NCBI RefSeq assembly: GCF_016907735.1
Contig: NZ_JAFBCP010000001.1
Location: 1,364,001-1,428,000, forward strand
Length of the DNA: 64,000 bases
Origin: Brevibacterium paucivorans
GTDB lineage: Bacteria > Actinomycetota > Actinomycetes > Actinomycetales > Brevibacteriaceae
Direction of reading: 5' to 3'
Shown one piece after another: positions 50,715-57,904 of the stretch (positions are counted from its first letter, which is position 1; every line of letters begins with the position of its first letter). The notes beneath the pieces were generated by a model. The model was not told the DNA's origin. It searched no databases and saw only the letters and a list, made by a program, of their open reading frames with translations. The position numbers were made by a program, and so were the translations under genes.

Positions 50715-50731
50715 AGGCGTCCGGCAGTATG

Positions 50732-50759
50732 CATAGCGACACTATATAGGGAGGCTATG
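50732..50759. promoter_or_regulatory. Candidate MarR operator
   Basis: CATAGC (50732-50737) and GCTATG (50754-50759) form an inverted repeat around CACTATATAGGGAGG, whose CTATATAG centre is itself palindromic. It lies just upstream of marR; position and symmetry suit an autoregulatory site, but the arms are short. Confidence 0.4.
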
Positions 50760-50861
50760 TAAATTATCAATCTTGCTCGGCGCAGATAATTGACGTTAAA
50801 AACGTTTAGCGCTGGGCATTCGAAAAACTACGCCCAACACAATCGACTCAATGCCAGAGAG

Positions 50862-51989
50862 CTACCTACCGATTCCCAGCGACAGTGAGTCCAAACGGAT
50901 GTTGCGTTCCTGCTCAGGGCTGGGCGTGCGCACCGTCAAAGCGTTCGGCAGAACCGACAACTCCAGGTAGTCGGTCTCGCCCAACACGTCTCCGTCGACC
51001 TGCACATCCAGTTCCTTCTCCGTGCGTACCTTCACAGCAGCGCACTTCGTCACATCGGCGTGCATACCTTTACGAGAACGCCCAGCAATCGACGTGACCA
51101 CGCTGACCCACTCAGCTACATTGCGTGGCGTCACCGTCAGCACGTCCAAGTGCCCGTCATCGATCACCGCACCGGGAATCAACTCAATTCCACCCTGCAC
51201 TTTTCCGCAGTTTCCACCCAGAATGGACCGGATCTTCCGGGTCTCTTCTTCTCCGTCATCAAACTGGATACGCACCTCGGTGGGCTTGCCCAACAACTGG
51301 CGCGACCCTTGCCGCACGTACGCCCACCAGCCCATGCGCGACTTGGCATCTTCGCTGGTATTTGACATCACCGTGGCGTCGTACCCGATCCCCGCCATCA
51401 CGGTAAACAGCGTGTCCTCACCGTCCGGCGACGTGCGCAACCGCGCCGCATCAATCACCCGATCCTGCCCCCACAGGGCCACACGCATAGCCCACTCGAA
51501 CCGGTTGAGCGGAATCGACAGGTTCCTCGCGAGCAGGTTGCCCGTTCCCATCGGAATGATGCCCATGGGGACGTCGGTGTCAGCCAACGCCTCCGCGATC
51601 GCACGCACGGTGCCGTCTCCGCCGGCCGCGATCACCACCTCGGCGCCCTTTTCACGCGCCTCATGCGCCATGGACGTTCCGGGGTCATCCTTTGTGGTCT
51701 CAATGAACAGCGGCTCGTCCCACCCTTCGTTGCGGCACACGGTCGTGGCCACGGACTTCAACGTGTCCATCTCGTTTTTTGTGGGGTTGTAAATGATGGC
51801 GGCTCTGCGCCGTGGCGGCTGGGGTGCGGTGTCCGGGGTTTCCACCGCCGAGGTGGTCGCCGCCGTGGTCTGCTCCGCCTCCTGGGGGGCGGGGCGGGCG
51901 CTCTTGCTTCGCGTGCCACCTACGAGGTAGCCCACGACGAACGCAACAACAACAGCAACAGCCAGAACGATCCACGCAGTGAGGGTCAT
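50862..51989 (-). CDS. Membrane-anchored diacylglycerol/lipid kinase family protein
   Basis: 375 residues. One N-terminal membrane helix (TAWIVLAVAVVVAFVVGYLVGG) and a short Thr/Ala-rich linker precede the kinase domain. Nucleotide-binding VVIAAGGDGTVRAIAEAL and IPMGTGNLLARNLSIPL are the DAGK signatures; GNCGKVQGGIELIPGAVIDDGHLDVLTV is the second-lobe motif. The family phosphorylates diacylglycerol, ceramide or related lipids. The membrane anchor is an addition to the usual 290-320 residue enzyme. It is divergent from serS, an arrangement I recall from other Micrococcales. Confidence 0.9.
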   Translation of the reverse strand: MTLTAWIVLAVAVVVAFVVGYLVGGTRSKSARPAPQEAEQTTAATTSAVETPDTAPQPPRRRAAIIYNPTKNEMDTLKSVATTVCRNEGWDEPLFIETTKDDPGTSMAHEAREKGAEVVIAAGGDGTVRAIAEALADTDVPMGIIPMGTGNLLARNLSIPLNRFEWAMRVALWGQDRVIDAARLRTSPDGEDTLFTVMAGIGYDATVMSNTSEDAKSRMGWWAYVRQGSRQLLGKPTEVRIQFDDGEEETRKIRSILGGNCGKVQGGIELIPGAVIDDGHLDVLTVTPRNVAEWVSVVTSIAGRSRKGMHADVTKCAAVKVRTEKELDVQVDGDVLGETDYLELSVLPNALTVRTPSPEQERNIRLDSLSLGIGR

Positions 51990-52069
51990 AGTCGCTAGTA
52001 CATCAGATTTGTCTGAGTGCTTGCCTGGGGTTTTTGTGATGTGGTCACCAGCCGTATGGGCTGAACAGG

Positions 52070-52075
52070 TAGGCT
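52070..52075 (+). promoter_or_regulatory. -10 hexamer TAGGCT, probable leaderless promoter
   Basis: TAGGCT, six bases (AAAGAC), then the serS GTG at 52082; the same spacing as at usp and the amidohydrolase gene. Confidence 0.5.
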
Positions 52076-52081
52076 AAAGAC

Positions 52082-53368
52082 GTGATCGATCTAGTGCAGC
52101 TCAGAGAGAACCCGGAAATTTTCAAGGCTTCACAGCGTGCGCGTGGGGCCAGTGTCGAACTCGTCGACCAGATTTTGGCAGCCGATTCAGCGCGACGATC
52201 CGCTATCGCGGAGTTTGAAGAGATCCGTGCTCAGCAAAAAGCGTTCGGCAAGAAGGTCGCGTCTGAAAAAGACAAGGACGCAAAAGCCAAGCTCGTTGCT
52301 GAAGCCAAAGAGATGTCGGACCGTGTCAAAGCTCTGCAGGCTGACAACGACGAAGCTCAGCAGAACTTTGAACGCATCCTCATGAAGCTTCCCAACCTCA
52401 TCATCGACGGTGTGCCATCCGGTGGCGAAGAAGATTCGGTTGAACTGCGCCGGGAAGGCGCTGTCCGCGACTTCTCTGCCGACGGTTTCGAGCCTGCCGA
52501 CCACTTAGAAATCGGCGAACGCCTCCACGCCATCGATACCACCCGCGGCGCCAAAGTTTCCGGTTCACGCTTCCACTTCCTCACCGGTTTTGGTGCGCGC
52601 TTGGAGATGGCGATCCTCAACCTCGCTATGGACACCGCGCTGAGCGCCGGTTTTACCCCCATGGTTGTGCCTACCCTGGTGAAACCAGAAGTCATGGGTG
52701 GCACCGGGTTCCTGGGCGAACATGCCGATGAGGTATATCGCCTGGAAGCTGACGACCTGTTCCTGGTCGGAACCTCCGAAGTTCCACTGGCTGGTTACTT
52801 CATGGACGAAATCATCGACCTGTCAGACGGGCCCATTCGGTTCGGCGGCATTTCGTCCTGCTACCGTCGCGAAGCCGGCTCCTACGGCAAAGACACCCGG
52901 GGAATCATTCGCGTCCACCAGTTCCAAAAGGTCGAAATGTTCGCCTACGTCCACCAGGACGACGCCGAAGCCGAACACCTCCGCATGTTGTCACTTCAAG
53001 AACAAATGCTGCAGGCATGCGAACTGCCTTACCGCGTCATCGACATCGCTGCCGGTGACTTGGGTGACTCCGCTGCCCGCAAATACGACTGCGAAGCCTG
53101 GGTCCCAACACAGAACACGTACCGTGAACTCACCTCAACCTCGAACTGCACCACGTTCCAGGCGCGTCGCCTCAAGATCCGTGAGCGCACCTCGGAAGGG
53201 CAGACCATTCCCGTGGCCACACTCAACGGAACCATGGCCAACACGCGCTGGCTGGTCCCTATCCTGGAAAACCACCAGCAGGCCGATGGCTCTGTCGCAA
53301 TCCCCGCCGCCTTGCAGCCATACCTGGGTGGAATGAAGGCATACGGCCCCGACGGCGAAATTTTCTAG
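52082..53368 (+). CDS. serS: Seryl-tRNA synthetase
   Basis: 428 residues from GTG 52082. The N-terminal arm is the usual antiparallel coiled coil (MIDLVQLRENPEIFKASQRARG; AIAEFEEIRAQQKAFGKKVASEKDKDAKAKLVAEAKEMSDRVKALQ). Class II motif 2 is SSCYRREAGSYGKDTRGIIRVHQFQKVEMF and motif 3 is LNGTMANTRWLVPILENHQ. It charges tRNA-Ser; a tRNA-Ser(UGA) gene is in the same window at 63037. The start seems leaderless. Confidence 0.97.
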   Translation: MIDLVQLRENPEIFKASQRARGASVELVDQILAADSARRSAIAEFEEIRAQQKAFGKKVASEKDKDAKAKLVAEAKEMSDRVKALQADNDEAQQNFERILMKLPNLIIDGVPSGGEEDSVELRREGAVRDFSADGFEPADHLEIGERLHAIDTTRGAKVSGSRFHFLTGFGARLEMAILNLAMDTALSAGFTPMVVPTLVKPEVMGGTGFLGEHADEVYRLEADDLFLVGTSEVPLAGYFMDEIIDLSDGPIRFGGISSCYRREAGSYGKDTRGIIRVHQFQKVEMFAYVHQDDAEAEHLRMLSLQEQMLQACELPYRVIDIAAGDLGDSAARKYDCEAWVPTQNTYRELTSTSNCTTFQARRLKIRERTSEGQTIPVATLNGTMANTRWLVPILENHQQADGSVAIPAALQPYLGGMKAYGPDGEIF

Positions 53369-53393
53369 TTCCCACTCATCCCCAGGAGGCTTT

Positions 53394-54227
53394 GTGACAC
53401 CGCACCTGATTGCGCTCGACATCGACGGCACGATTGTCGACTATGACGACAAACTTTCCGATCGTGTCCGCGGAGTCGTGCGGGCCTGCCGGGCGCAAGG
53501 TCACCACATTGTGATCTCCACGGGTCGTTCGCTCTCTGGCGCGTTAGATGTGGCGAACAGGCTGGGCCTCACTGAAGGATTCGTCGTGGTGTCCAATGGT
53601 GCGGTCATCGCCTCCCTCAACCCGGACACTGAAAACGGCTACGAACTGGTCCACGTGGAGACCTTCAACCCTGGCCCGGCGCTTACCCGAATGAACCACG
53701 CTCTGCCCACCTCGCTGTGCATGGTGGAAGACGCGAACCTGGAACGCTGGGCGTCGGCAGATTTCCCCGTTGGTGATCTGGCAGCCGGCGATGACCTCAA
53801 CATCGTGCGGTTCGCAGAACTCAAGACCCTACGCGCCACTCGCATCGTGTTGCGGGAACTGCACGGGTCCCGCGAAGAGTTTGCAGACGCGGTCGAAAAG
53901 ATCGGCCTTCACGGCGTCACCTATTCGGTGGGCTGGAGCAACTGGTTGGATATCGCTCCCGAAGGCGTTTCCAAAGCCAGCGGACTCGCCCGGGTCGCAG
54001 TAATGCTGGGCATTGACAAGCAACACACCGTGGGCGCAGGCGACGGCACCAACGACCACGAAATGATGGAGTGGGTCACGCACGGAATCGTCATGGGACA
54101 GGCCGGGCAGAAGCTCAAAGACCTGGGGACGGTCATCACCGGGACCGTTCAAGAAGACGGCCTGGCCACGGCGCTTCAGGATTACTTCGAACTGTCAGAG
54201 GACGCGATCCGTTCCGCCATGCGGTGA
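53394..54227 (+). CDS. HAD-superfamily hydrolase (Cof-like subfamily)
   Basis: 277 residues from GTG 53394 behind CAGGAGG. Motif I is LIALDIDGTIVDYDD, motif II STGRSLSG, the Cof-type cap includes GFVVVSNGAVIASL, and motif IV is AGDGTNDHEMMEW. A lysine in GVSKASGLARVA fits motif III. These enzymes dephosphorylate sugar phosphates or flavin/PLP-type compounds; substrate unknown. It lies 25 bases after serS and is probably co-transcribed. Its last 46 bases overlap the convergent gene at 54182. Confidence 0.92.
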   Translation: MTPHLIALDIDGTIVDYDDKLSDRVRGVVRACRAQGHHIVISTGRSLSGALDVANRLGLTEGFVVVSNGAVIASLNPDTENGYELVHVETFNPGPALTRMNHALPTSLCMVEDANLERWASADFPVGDLAAGDDLNIVRFAELKTLRATRIVLRELHGSREEFADAVEKIGLHGVTYSVGWSNWLDIAPEGVSKASGLARVAVMLGIDKQHTVGAGDGTNDHEMMEWVTHGIVMGQAGQKLKDLGTVITGTVQEDGLATALQDYFELSEDAIRSAMR

Positions 54228-54748
54228 CATTCCTCCGCCAACCTGGCCGCGTCGCCCACGTACCTGCAGGCCGCGCTGACCCCAGCCACCTGACCCGGGA
54301 CTGTCTCGCTATTTTCAGTTACCCCGCCCGAGGTCGTCCGCACCTGGGCGCGCACCATCGCCGCAGCTTGGGCCGCCTCGGCGACCTTGGTGGCCGCGCG
54401 AGACATAAGCTCCGGGAGCGTACCCACCTGTGTGCGTACCTGCGCGGGAATCGTCTGCTCATTGACGGGCACGTGCGTGTGAAGCGTGCGCGCACAATCG
54501 TCGACCTGTTGCGCCACCTGGTTCAGCGTGTGCGTGAGCGCGGCCAGGCTCTCAGTGGCCTGTACGTGCGCCTCCTGGGTGCCCGCGCCCGCGTTGGCCT
54601 CTTCATGTAGCCGGCTCGCGGTGACAAAAAACCGGTCCACTGCACGGTTGAACCGGTCGCGGTGTTGCCGCCAGACACCCGTTCCGTACAGGTCGTCCGG
54701 TTGCGGCTCCTTCTTCCGCAACCCCTGGAAGAATCTCGCTATCCCCAC
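54182..54748 (-). CDS. Helical coiled-coil protein downstream of bpa
   Basis: 188 residues from GTG 54748, three bases after the bpa stop. MGIARFFQGLRKKEPQPDDLYGTG is followed by long helices with heptad-like spacing (FNRAVDRFFVTASRLHEEANAG; HVQATESLAALTHTLNQVAQQVDDCARTLHTH; ELMSRAATKVAEAAQAAAMVRAQV). I do not recognise a named family. The tight spacing to bpa suggests a shared transcript, though that alone does not prove a proteasome link. The C-terminal 15 codons overlap the HAD gene on the other strand; the frame is intact and codon use is like its neighbours. Confidence 0.65.
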   Translation of the reverse strand: MGIARFFQGLRKKEPQPDDLYGTGVWRQHRDRFNRAVDRFFVTASRLHEEANAGAGTQEAHVQATESLAALTHTLNQVAQQVDDCARTLHTHVPVNEQTIPAQVRTQVGTLPELMSRAATKVAEAAQAAAMVRAQVRTTSGGVTENSETVPGQVAGVSAACRYVGDAARLAEECHRMAERIASSDSSK

Positions 54749-54751
54749 GGT

Positions 54752-55465
54752 TTACAGGTAGTTGCCCGGGCCGTAAGCGCCTTCGGGGTTGTGCTTCACC
54801 GGGTGCTCAGGGTTCGCAGGCGAGTCGTCGTGCATCGCCTGACGCGCCATGATCGCGGTCTGGATCGACTGGAGCAACCCTTCGATCCACCCCACCAGGC
54901 CCGCTTGCGCTACCAGCAGTTCGCTGTGGCTTGGCGTGGAGTAGGACGACAGCTTAGGCGTGAAACTCAAGAACTCATCCTCGAGGTCCTGACCCAACGC
55001 CTCCTTCATCGCCTCGATCGTGTTCTCGTGGATCTGTGCCAAACGTTTGCGCCCCGCCGGGTCGGTGTCCGCCGACTTGAGCTCCTCCAAGATTTTCGCG
55101 TGCATGTGCCCCAAGCGCACGAGCTTGCCCGGGTTCGTAATGTCCGGCTCGTCCTTCTTGTCGTCAGCGTCCTTGCTGTCGCTGTCGTTTTCGTCGCCGT
55201 CAGCTTCGCCAGCGCTGTCCGCGTCCCCGGCATCGTCGGGTTGCGCGGTCTCGTCAGTGGTGTCACCTTGGGCTTCGCCCGGCTCGGCTACCGTCTCACC
55301 TTCATCGTCCCGAGGTGGTTCCGGCTGTTCGCCCGCCTCGGCTGTCGTGAGGTCCGGAAGGATCGCCTGTTCCTCGTCTTCGGGGATATCCGGCTGGTCA
55401 GCGTTGGTGGTCTGGACCGCCTCCGACGTTACGGCTTCGTCCTGCTGTTCAGGGTGCTCGCTCAC
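54752..55465 (-). CDS. bpa: Bacterial proteasome activator Bpa
   Basis: 237 residues from GTG 55465, overlapping the quinone-reductase stop as GTGA; the open frame upstream is a shadow. The first 110 residues are acidic and disordered (DDEGETVAEPGEAQGDTTDETA). The four-helix DUF2587 core follows (NPGKLVRLGHMHAKILEELKSADTDPAGRKRLAQIHENTIEAMKEALGQDLEDEF; LLVAQAGLVGWIEGLLQSIQTAIMARQAM). The last residues GAYGPGNYL match the C-terminal GPGQYL motif by which Bpa docks into the 20S proteasome ring. In mycobacteria it opens the proteasome without ATP and handles substrates such as the HspR repressor, which this organism also encodes. Confidence 0.9.
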   Translation of the reverse strand: MSEHPEQQDEAVTSEAVQTTNADQPDIPEDEEQAILPDLTTAEAGEQPEPPRDDEGETVAEPGEAQGDTTDETAQPDDAGDADSAGEADGDENDSDSKDADDKKDEPDITNPGKLVRLGHMHAKILEELKSADTDPAGRKRLAQIHENTIEAMKEALGQDLEDEFLSFTPKLSSYSTPSHSELLVAQAGLVGWIEGLLQSIQTAIMARQAMHDDSPANPEHPVKHNPEGAYGPGNYL

Positions 55466-56478
55466 GGGTTTACCTCCAAAACGATCTTGCCAAAGTGTGG
55501 CTGGTCCATGTGTTCGTGCGCTTGCACGCAATCGTCAAGCGCAAACACGCGATCCACAATGGGGCGAATCTTGCCACTGGCCACGGCCGGCCACACGTGT
55601 TTGCGCACTTCAGAAACAATATGTGCTTTTTGCTCGTCTGGACGCGCACGCAACGTAGTCCCCATGACCGAACGCCGCAAGGGGAGCAGGTCACCAAGGT
55701 TAATCTGGGCCTTGGTTCCGCCCTGCATGCCAATGATGACCAAACGGCCGTCAGCCGAAAGCGCCTGAATGTTGCGCTCCAGATACTTCGCACCAATGAT
55801 GTCCAAAATGACATCCGCGCCCGGAACACGCGCAGCCGCAGAACCGTCCGCACCTGCACCGTCACCCGTGATCTCACGAATCCGCTCAACAAAGTCTTCT
55901 TCGCGGTAGTTGATCACTGCGTCGGCGCCCAGATCAGCGCACTTGCGCGCACGGTCGTCACTGCCAACTGTTACCGCTACGCGCGCCCCCACGTGTTTCG
56001 CAATCTGGATGGCCATGGTGCCAATCCCGGACGCGCCCCCGTGGACCAAAAGCCAGTCGCCCTCACTCAACCCCGCCGCCATGACGACATTGGAGTACAC
56101 GGTGGCAACGACCTCGGGTAGGGCCGCAGCCTCTATAAAACTCATCCCTTCAGGCACAGGCAAAACCTGCCCTGCTGGGACCGGCACGTACTCCGCGTAC
56201 CCGCCACCGGTGAGCAACACGGCCACCCGGTCACCCACCTGCCACTCCTCAACCCCGTCACCAACCTGGTGGACGGTCCCGGCGGCTTCGAGGCCCAGGA
56301 TCTGCGTGGCGCCCGCAGGGGGAGTGTAAAAGCCCATGCGCTGGAGGACGTCGGCGCGGTTCACACCAGCGGCCTCCACCTTCACAACAACCTCGCCAGG
56401 CTGGGCGGAGGGAACGGGGGAATCGGAAAGTTTCAGGGCGTCTGGACCGCCCGGCTGAGGAGCTGTAATCGAGCGCAT
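55462..56478 (-). CDS. NAD(P)H quinone oxidoreductase (zeta-crystallin-like, MDR family)
   Basis: 338 residues from ATG 56478 (further open frame upstream rejected). MRSITAPQPGGPDALKLSDSPVPSAQPGEVVVKVEAAGVNRADVLQRMGFYTPP is the family opening, GGASGIGTMAIQIAKHVGARVAVTVGSDDRARKCADLGADAVINYREEDF the NADPH site, and HEHMDQPHFGKIVLEV the closing block. No zinc ligands are present, as expected. A TAGGGT seven bases before the ATG suggests a leaderless start. It is first in a three-gene unit with bpa and the coiled-coil protein, and divergent from ilvA. Confidence 0.92.
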   Translation of the reverse strand: MRSITAPQPGGPDALKLSDSPVPSAQPGEVVVKVEAAGVNRADVLQRMGFYTPPAGATQILGLEAAGTVHQVGDGVEEWQVGDRVAVLLTGGGYAEYVPVPAGQVLPVPEGMSFIEAAALPEVVATVYSNVVMAAGLSEGDWLLVHGGASGIGTMAIQIAKHVGARVAVTVGSDDRARKCADLGADAVINYREEDFVERIREITGDGAGADGSAAARVPGADVILDIIGAKYLERNIQALSADGRLVIIGMQGGTKAQINLGDLLPLRRSVMGTTLRARPDEQKAHIVSEVRKHVWPAVASGKIRPIVDRVFALDDCVQAHEHMDQPHFGKIVLEVNP

Positions 56479-56533
56479 ACGAACCACCCTACCTGTACGA
56501 TTGGCGGACGCGACCGGCAAACGCGCCTTTTTC

Positions 56534-57835
56534 ATGCACAATGGAGGAGTGCTAGTAGAGGGACAGAAGACGACAAATCCACCCACCGTGTCTGACATCG
56601 AAGACGCCGCCAAGCGAATCGCTGACTGCGTCATCACCTCCCCGTTGCACATTTCCGAACGGCTCTCCGACCTCACCGGTGCCACCGTGTACCTCAAACG
56701 CGAAGACCTGCAGCCGGTGCGCTCCTACAAGATCCGAGGCGCGTTCAACTTCCTCCTGCAACTCGACGCGAAAGAGCGGGAACACGGCGTTGTCTGCGCA
56801 TCCGCCGGTAACCACGCGCAAGGATTCGCGCGTGCCTGCAACACACTGGGCGTCGAAGGACGCATCTTCGTCCCCAAGACCACGCCTAGGCAGAAGATCG
56901 ACCGGATCCGTCACTTCGGCGGCGACCGGATCTCCATCACGGTAGCCGGTTCCACCTACGACGACGCCTCTGAACTTGCAAAGAAACACGCCGCCACCTC
57001 GGGGGCGCTGGTCGTATCCGCGTTTGACGACCCGCGCACCATCGCCGGTCAGGGAACCATTTCCGCTGAAATCACCGACCAACTGGGCTTTGCTCCAGAC
57101 ACCGTGGTGGTCCCGGTAGGCGGGGGTGGCCTGCTGGCTGGAATGGCCGAATACTGTCACCACCGCACCCCGGACACTCGCGTGATTGGTGTTGAACCGG
57201 CAGGGGCGGCGTGCATGACCGCAGCGCTCGCAGCGGGAGCCCCCGTGCAACTGGGCACTGTGGACTCCTTCGCCGACGGTGCCGCGGTACGCCGGGCCGG
57301 TGACCTGACGTACGCGATGGTCCGCGACCTCGGCCTGCCCATCACCACCGTAGACGAGGGCCGCGTGGCAAAAGAAATGGTGGACCTGTACCAGGTCGAC
57401 GGGATTATCGCCGAACCCGCCGGCGCCATTTCACCGGCCTCCGTGGGGCCTGCTGACGCTGAAGTGCCGGTGCCCATTGAAGCCGGATCAACTGTCGTGT
57501 GCGTCATCAGTGGTGGTAACAACGACCTGTCCCGCTACGCTGAAGTGCTCGAACGTGCCCTGGTGTGGGAGGGGCTACAGCACTACTTCATCGTGAACTT
57601 CCCACAAGAACCCGGGGCGCTGCGCCGCTTTTTGGACAATGTGTTGGGCCCTGACGACGACGTCTCCATGTTTGAGTACGTGAAACGATCCGACCGCGAA
57701 ATTGGTCCCGCGTTCGTGGGCATCACCTTGGGTCGCGCTGAGGACCTCACGGGGCTCCTCGAACGCATGGACGAATCGCTGCTCGAAATCGAACGCGTTT
57801 CGCAGGACTCGCCGCTGTTCAGGATGTTCGTCTAA
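56534..57835 (+). CDS. ilvA: Threonine dehydratase (threonine ammonia-lyase)
   Basis: 433 residues from ATG 56534; starts at 56501 (TTG) and 56549 (GTG) are also possible and none has a well-spaced ribosome site. The PLP lysine is in YLKREDLQPVRSYKIRGAFNF, the substrate loop in CASAGNHAQGFA, and the phosphate cup in VVPVGGGGLLAGMAEYC. A C-terminal regulatory ACT-like domain (HYFIVNFPQEPGALRRFLDNVLGPDDDVSMFEYVKRSDREIGPAFVGI) marks the allosteric, isoleucine-sensitive biosynthetic type. It makes 2-oxobutanoate for isoleucine. No other ilv genes adjoin. Confidence 0.92.
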   Translation: MHNGGVLVEGQKTTNPPTVSDIEDAAKRIADCVITSPLHISERLSDLTGATVYLKREDLQPVRSYKIRGAFNFLLQLDAKEREHGVVCASAGNHAQGFARACNTLGVEGRIFVPKTTPRQKIDRIRHFGGDRISITVAGSTYDDASELAKKHAATSGALVVSAFDDPRTIAGQGTISAEITDQLGFAPDTVVVPVGGGGLLAGMAEYCHHRTPDTRVIGVEPAGAACMTAALAAGAPVQLGTVDSFADGAAVRRAGDLTYAMVRDLGLPITTVDEGRVAKEMVDLYQVDGIIAEPAGAISPASVGPADAEVPVPIEAGSTVVCVISGGNNDLSRYAEVLERALVWEGLQHYFIVNFPQEPGALRRFLDNVLGPDDDVSMFEYVKRSDREIGPAFVGITLGRAEDLTGLLERMDESLLEIERVSQDSPLFRMFV

Positions 57836-57904
57836 TCGAATACCAGGGCAGATAAAGTGGTGACGTGACCGTCATCGTTCGATATCAAGGAAGAGGGTTC
57901 GCTC

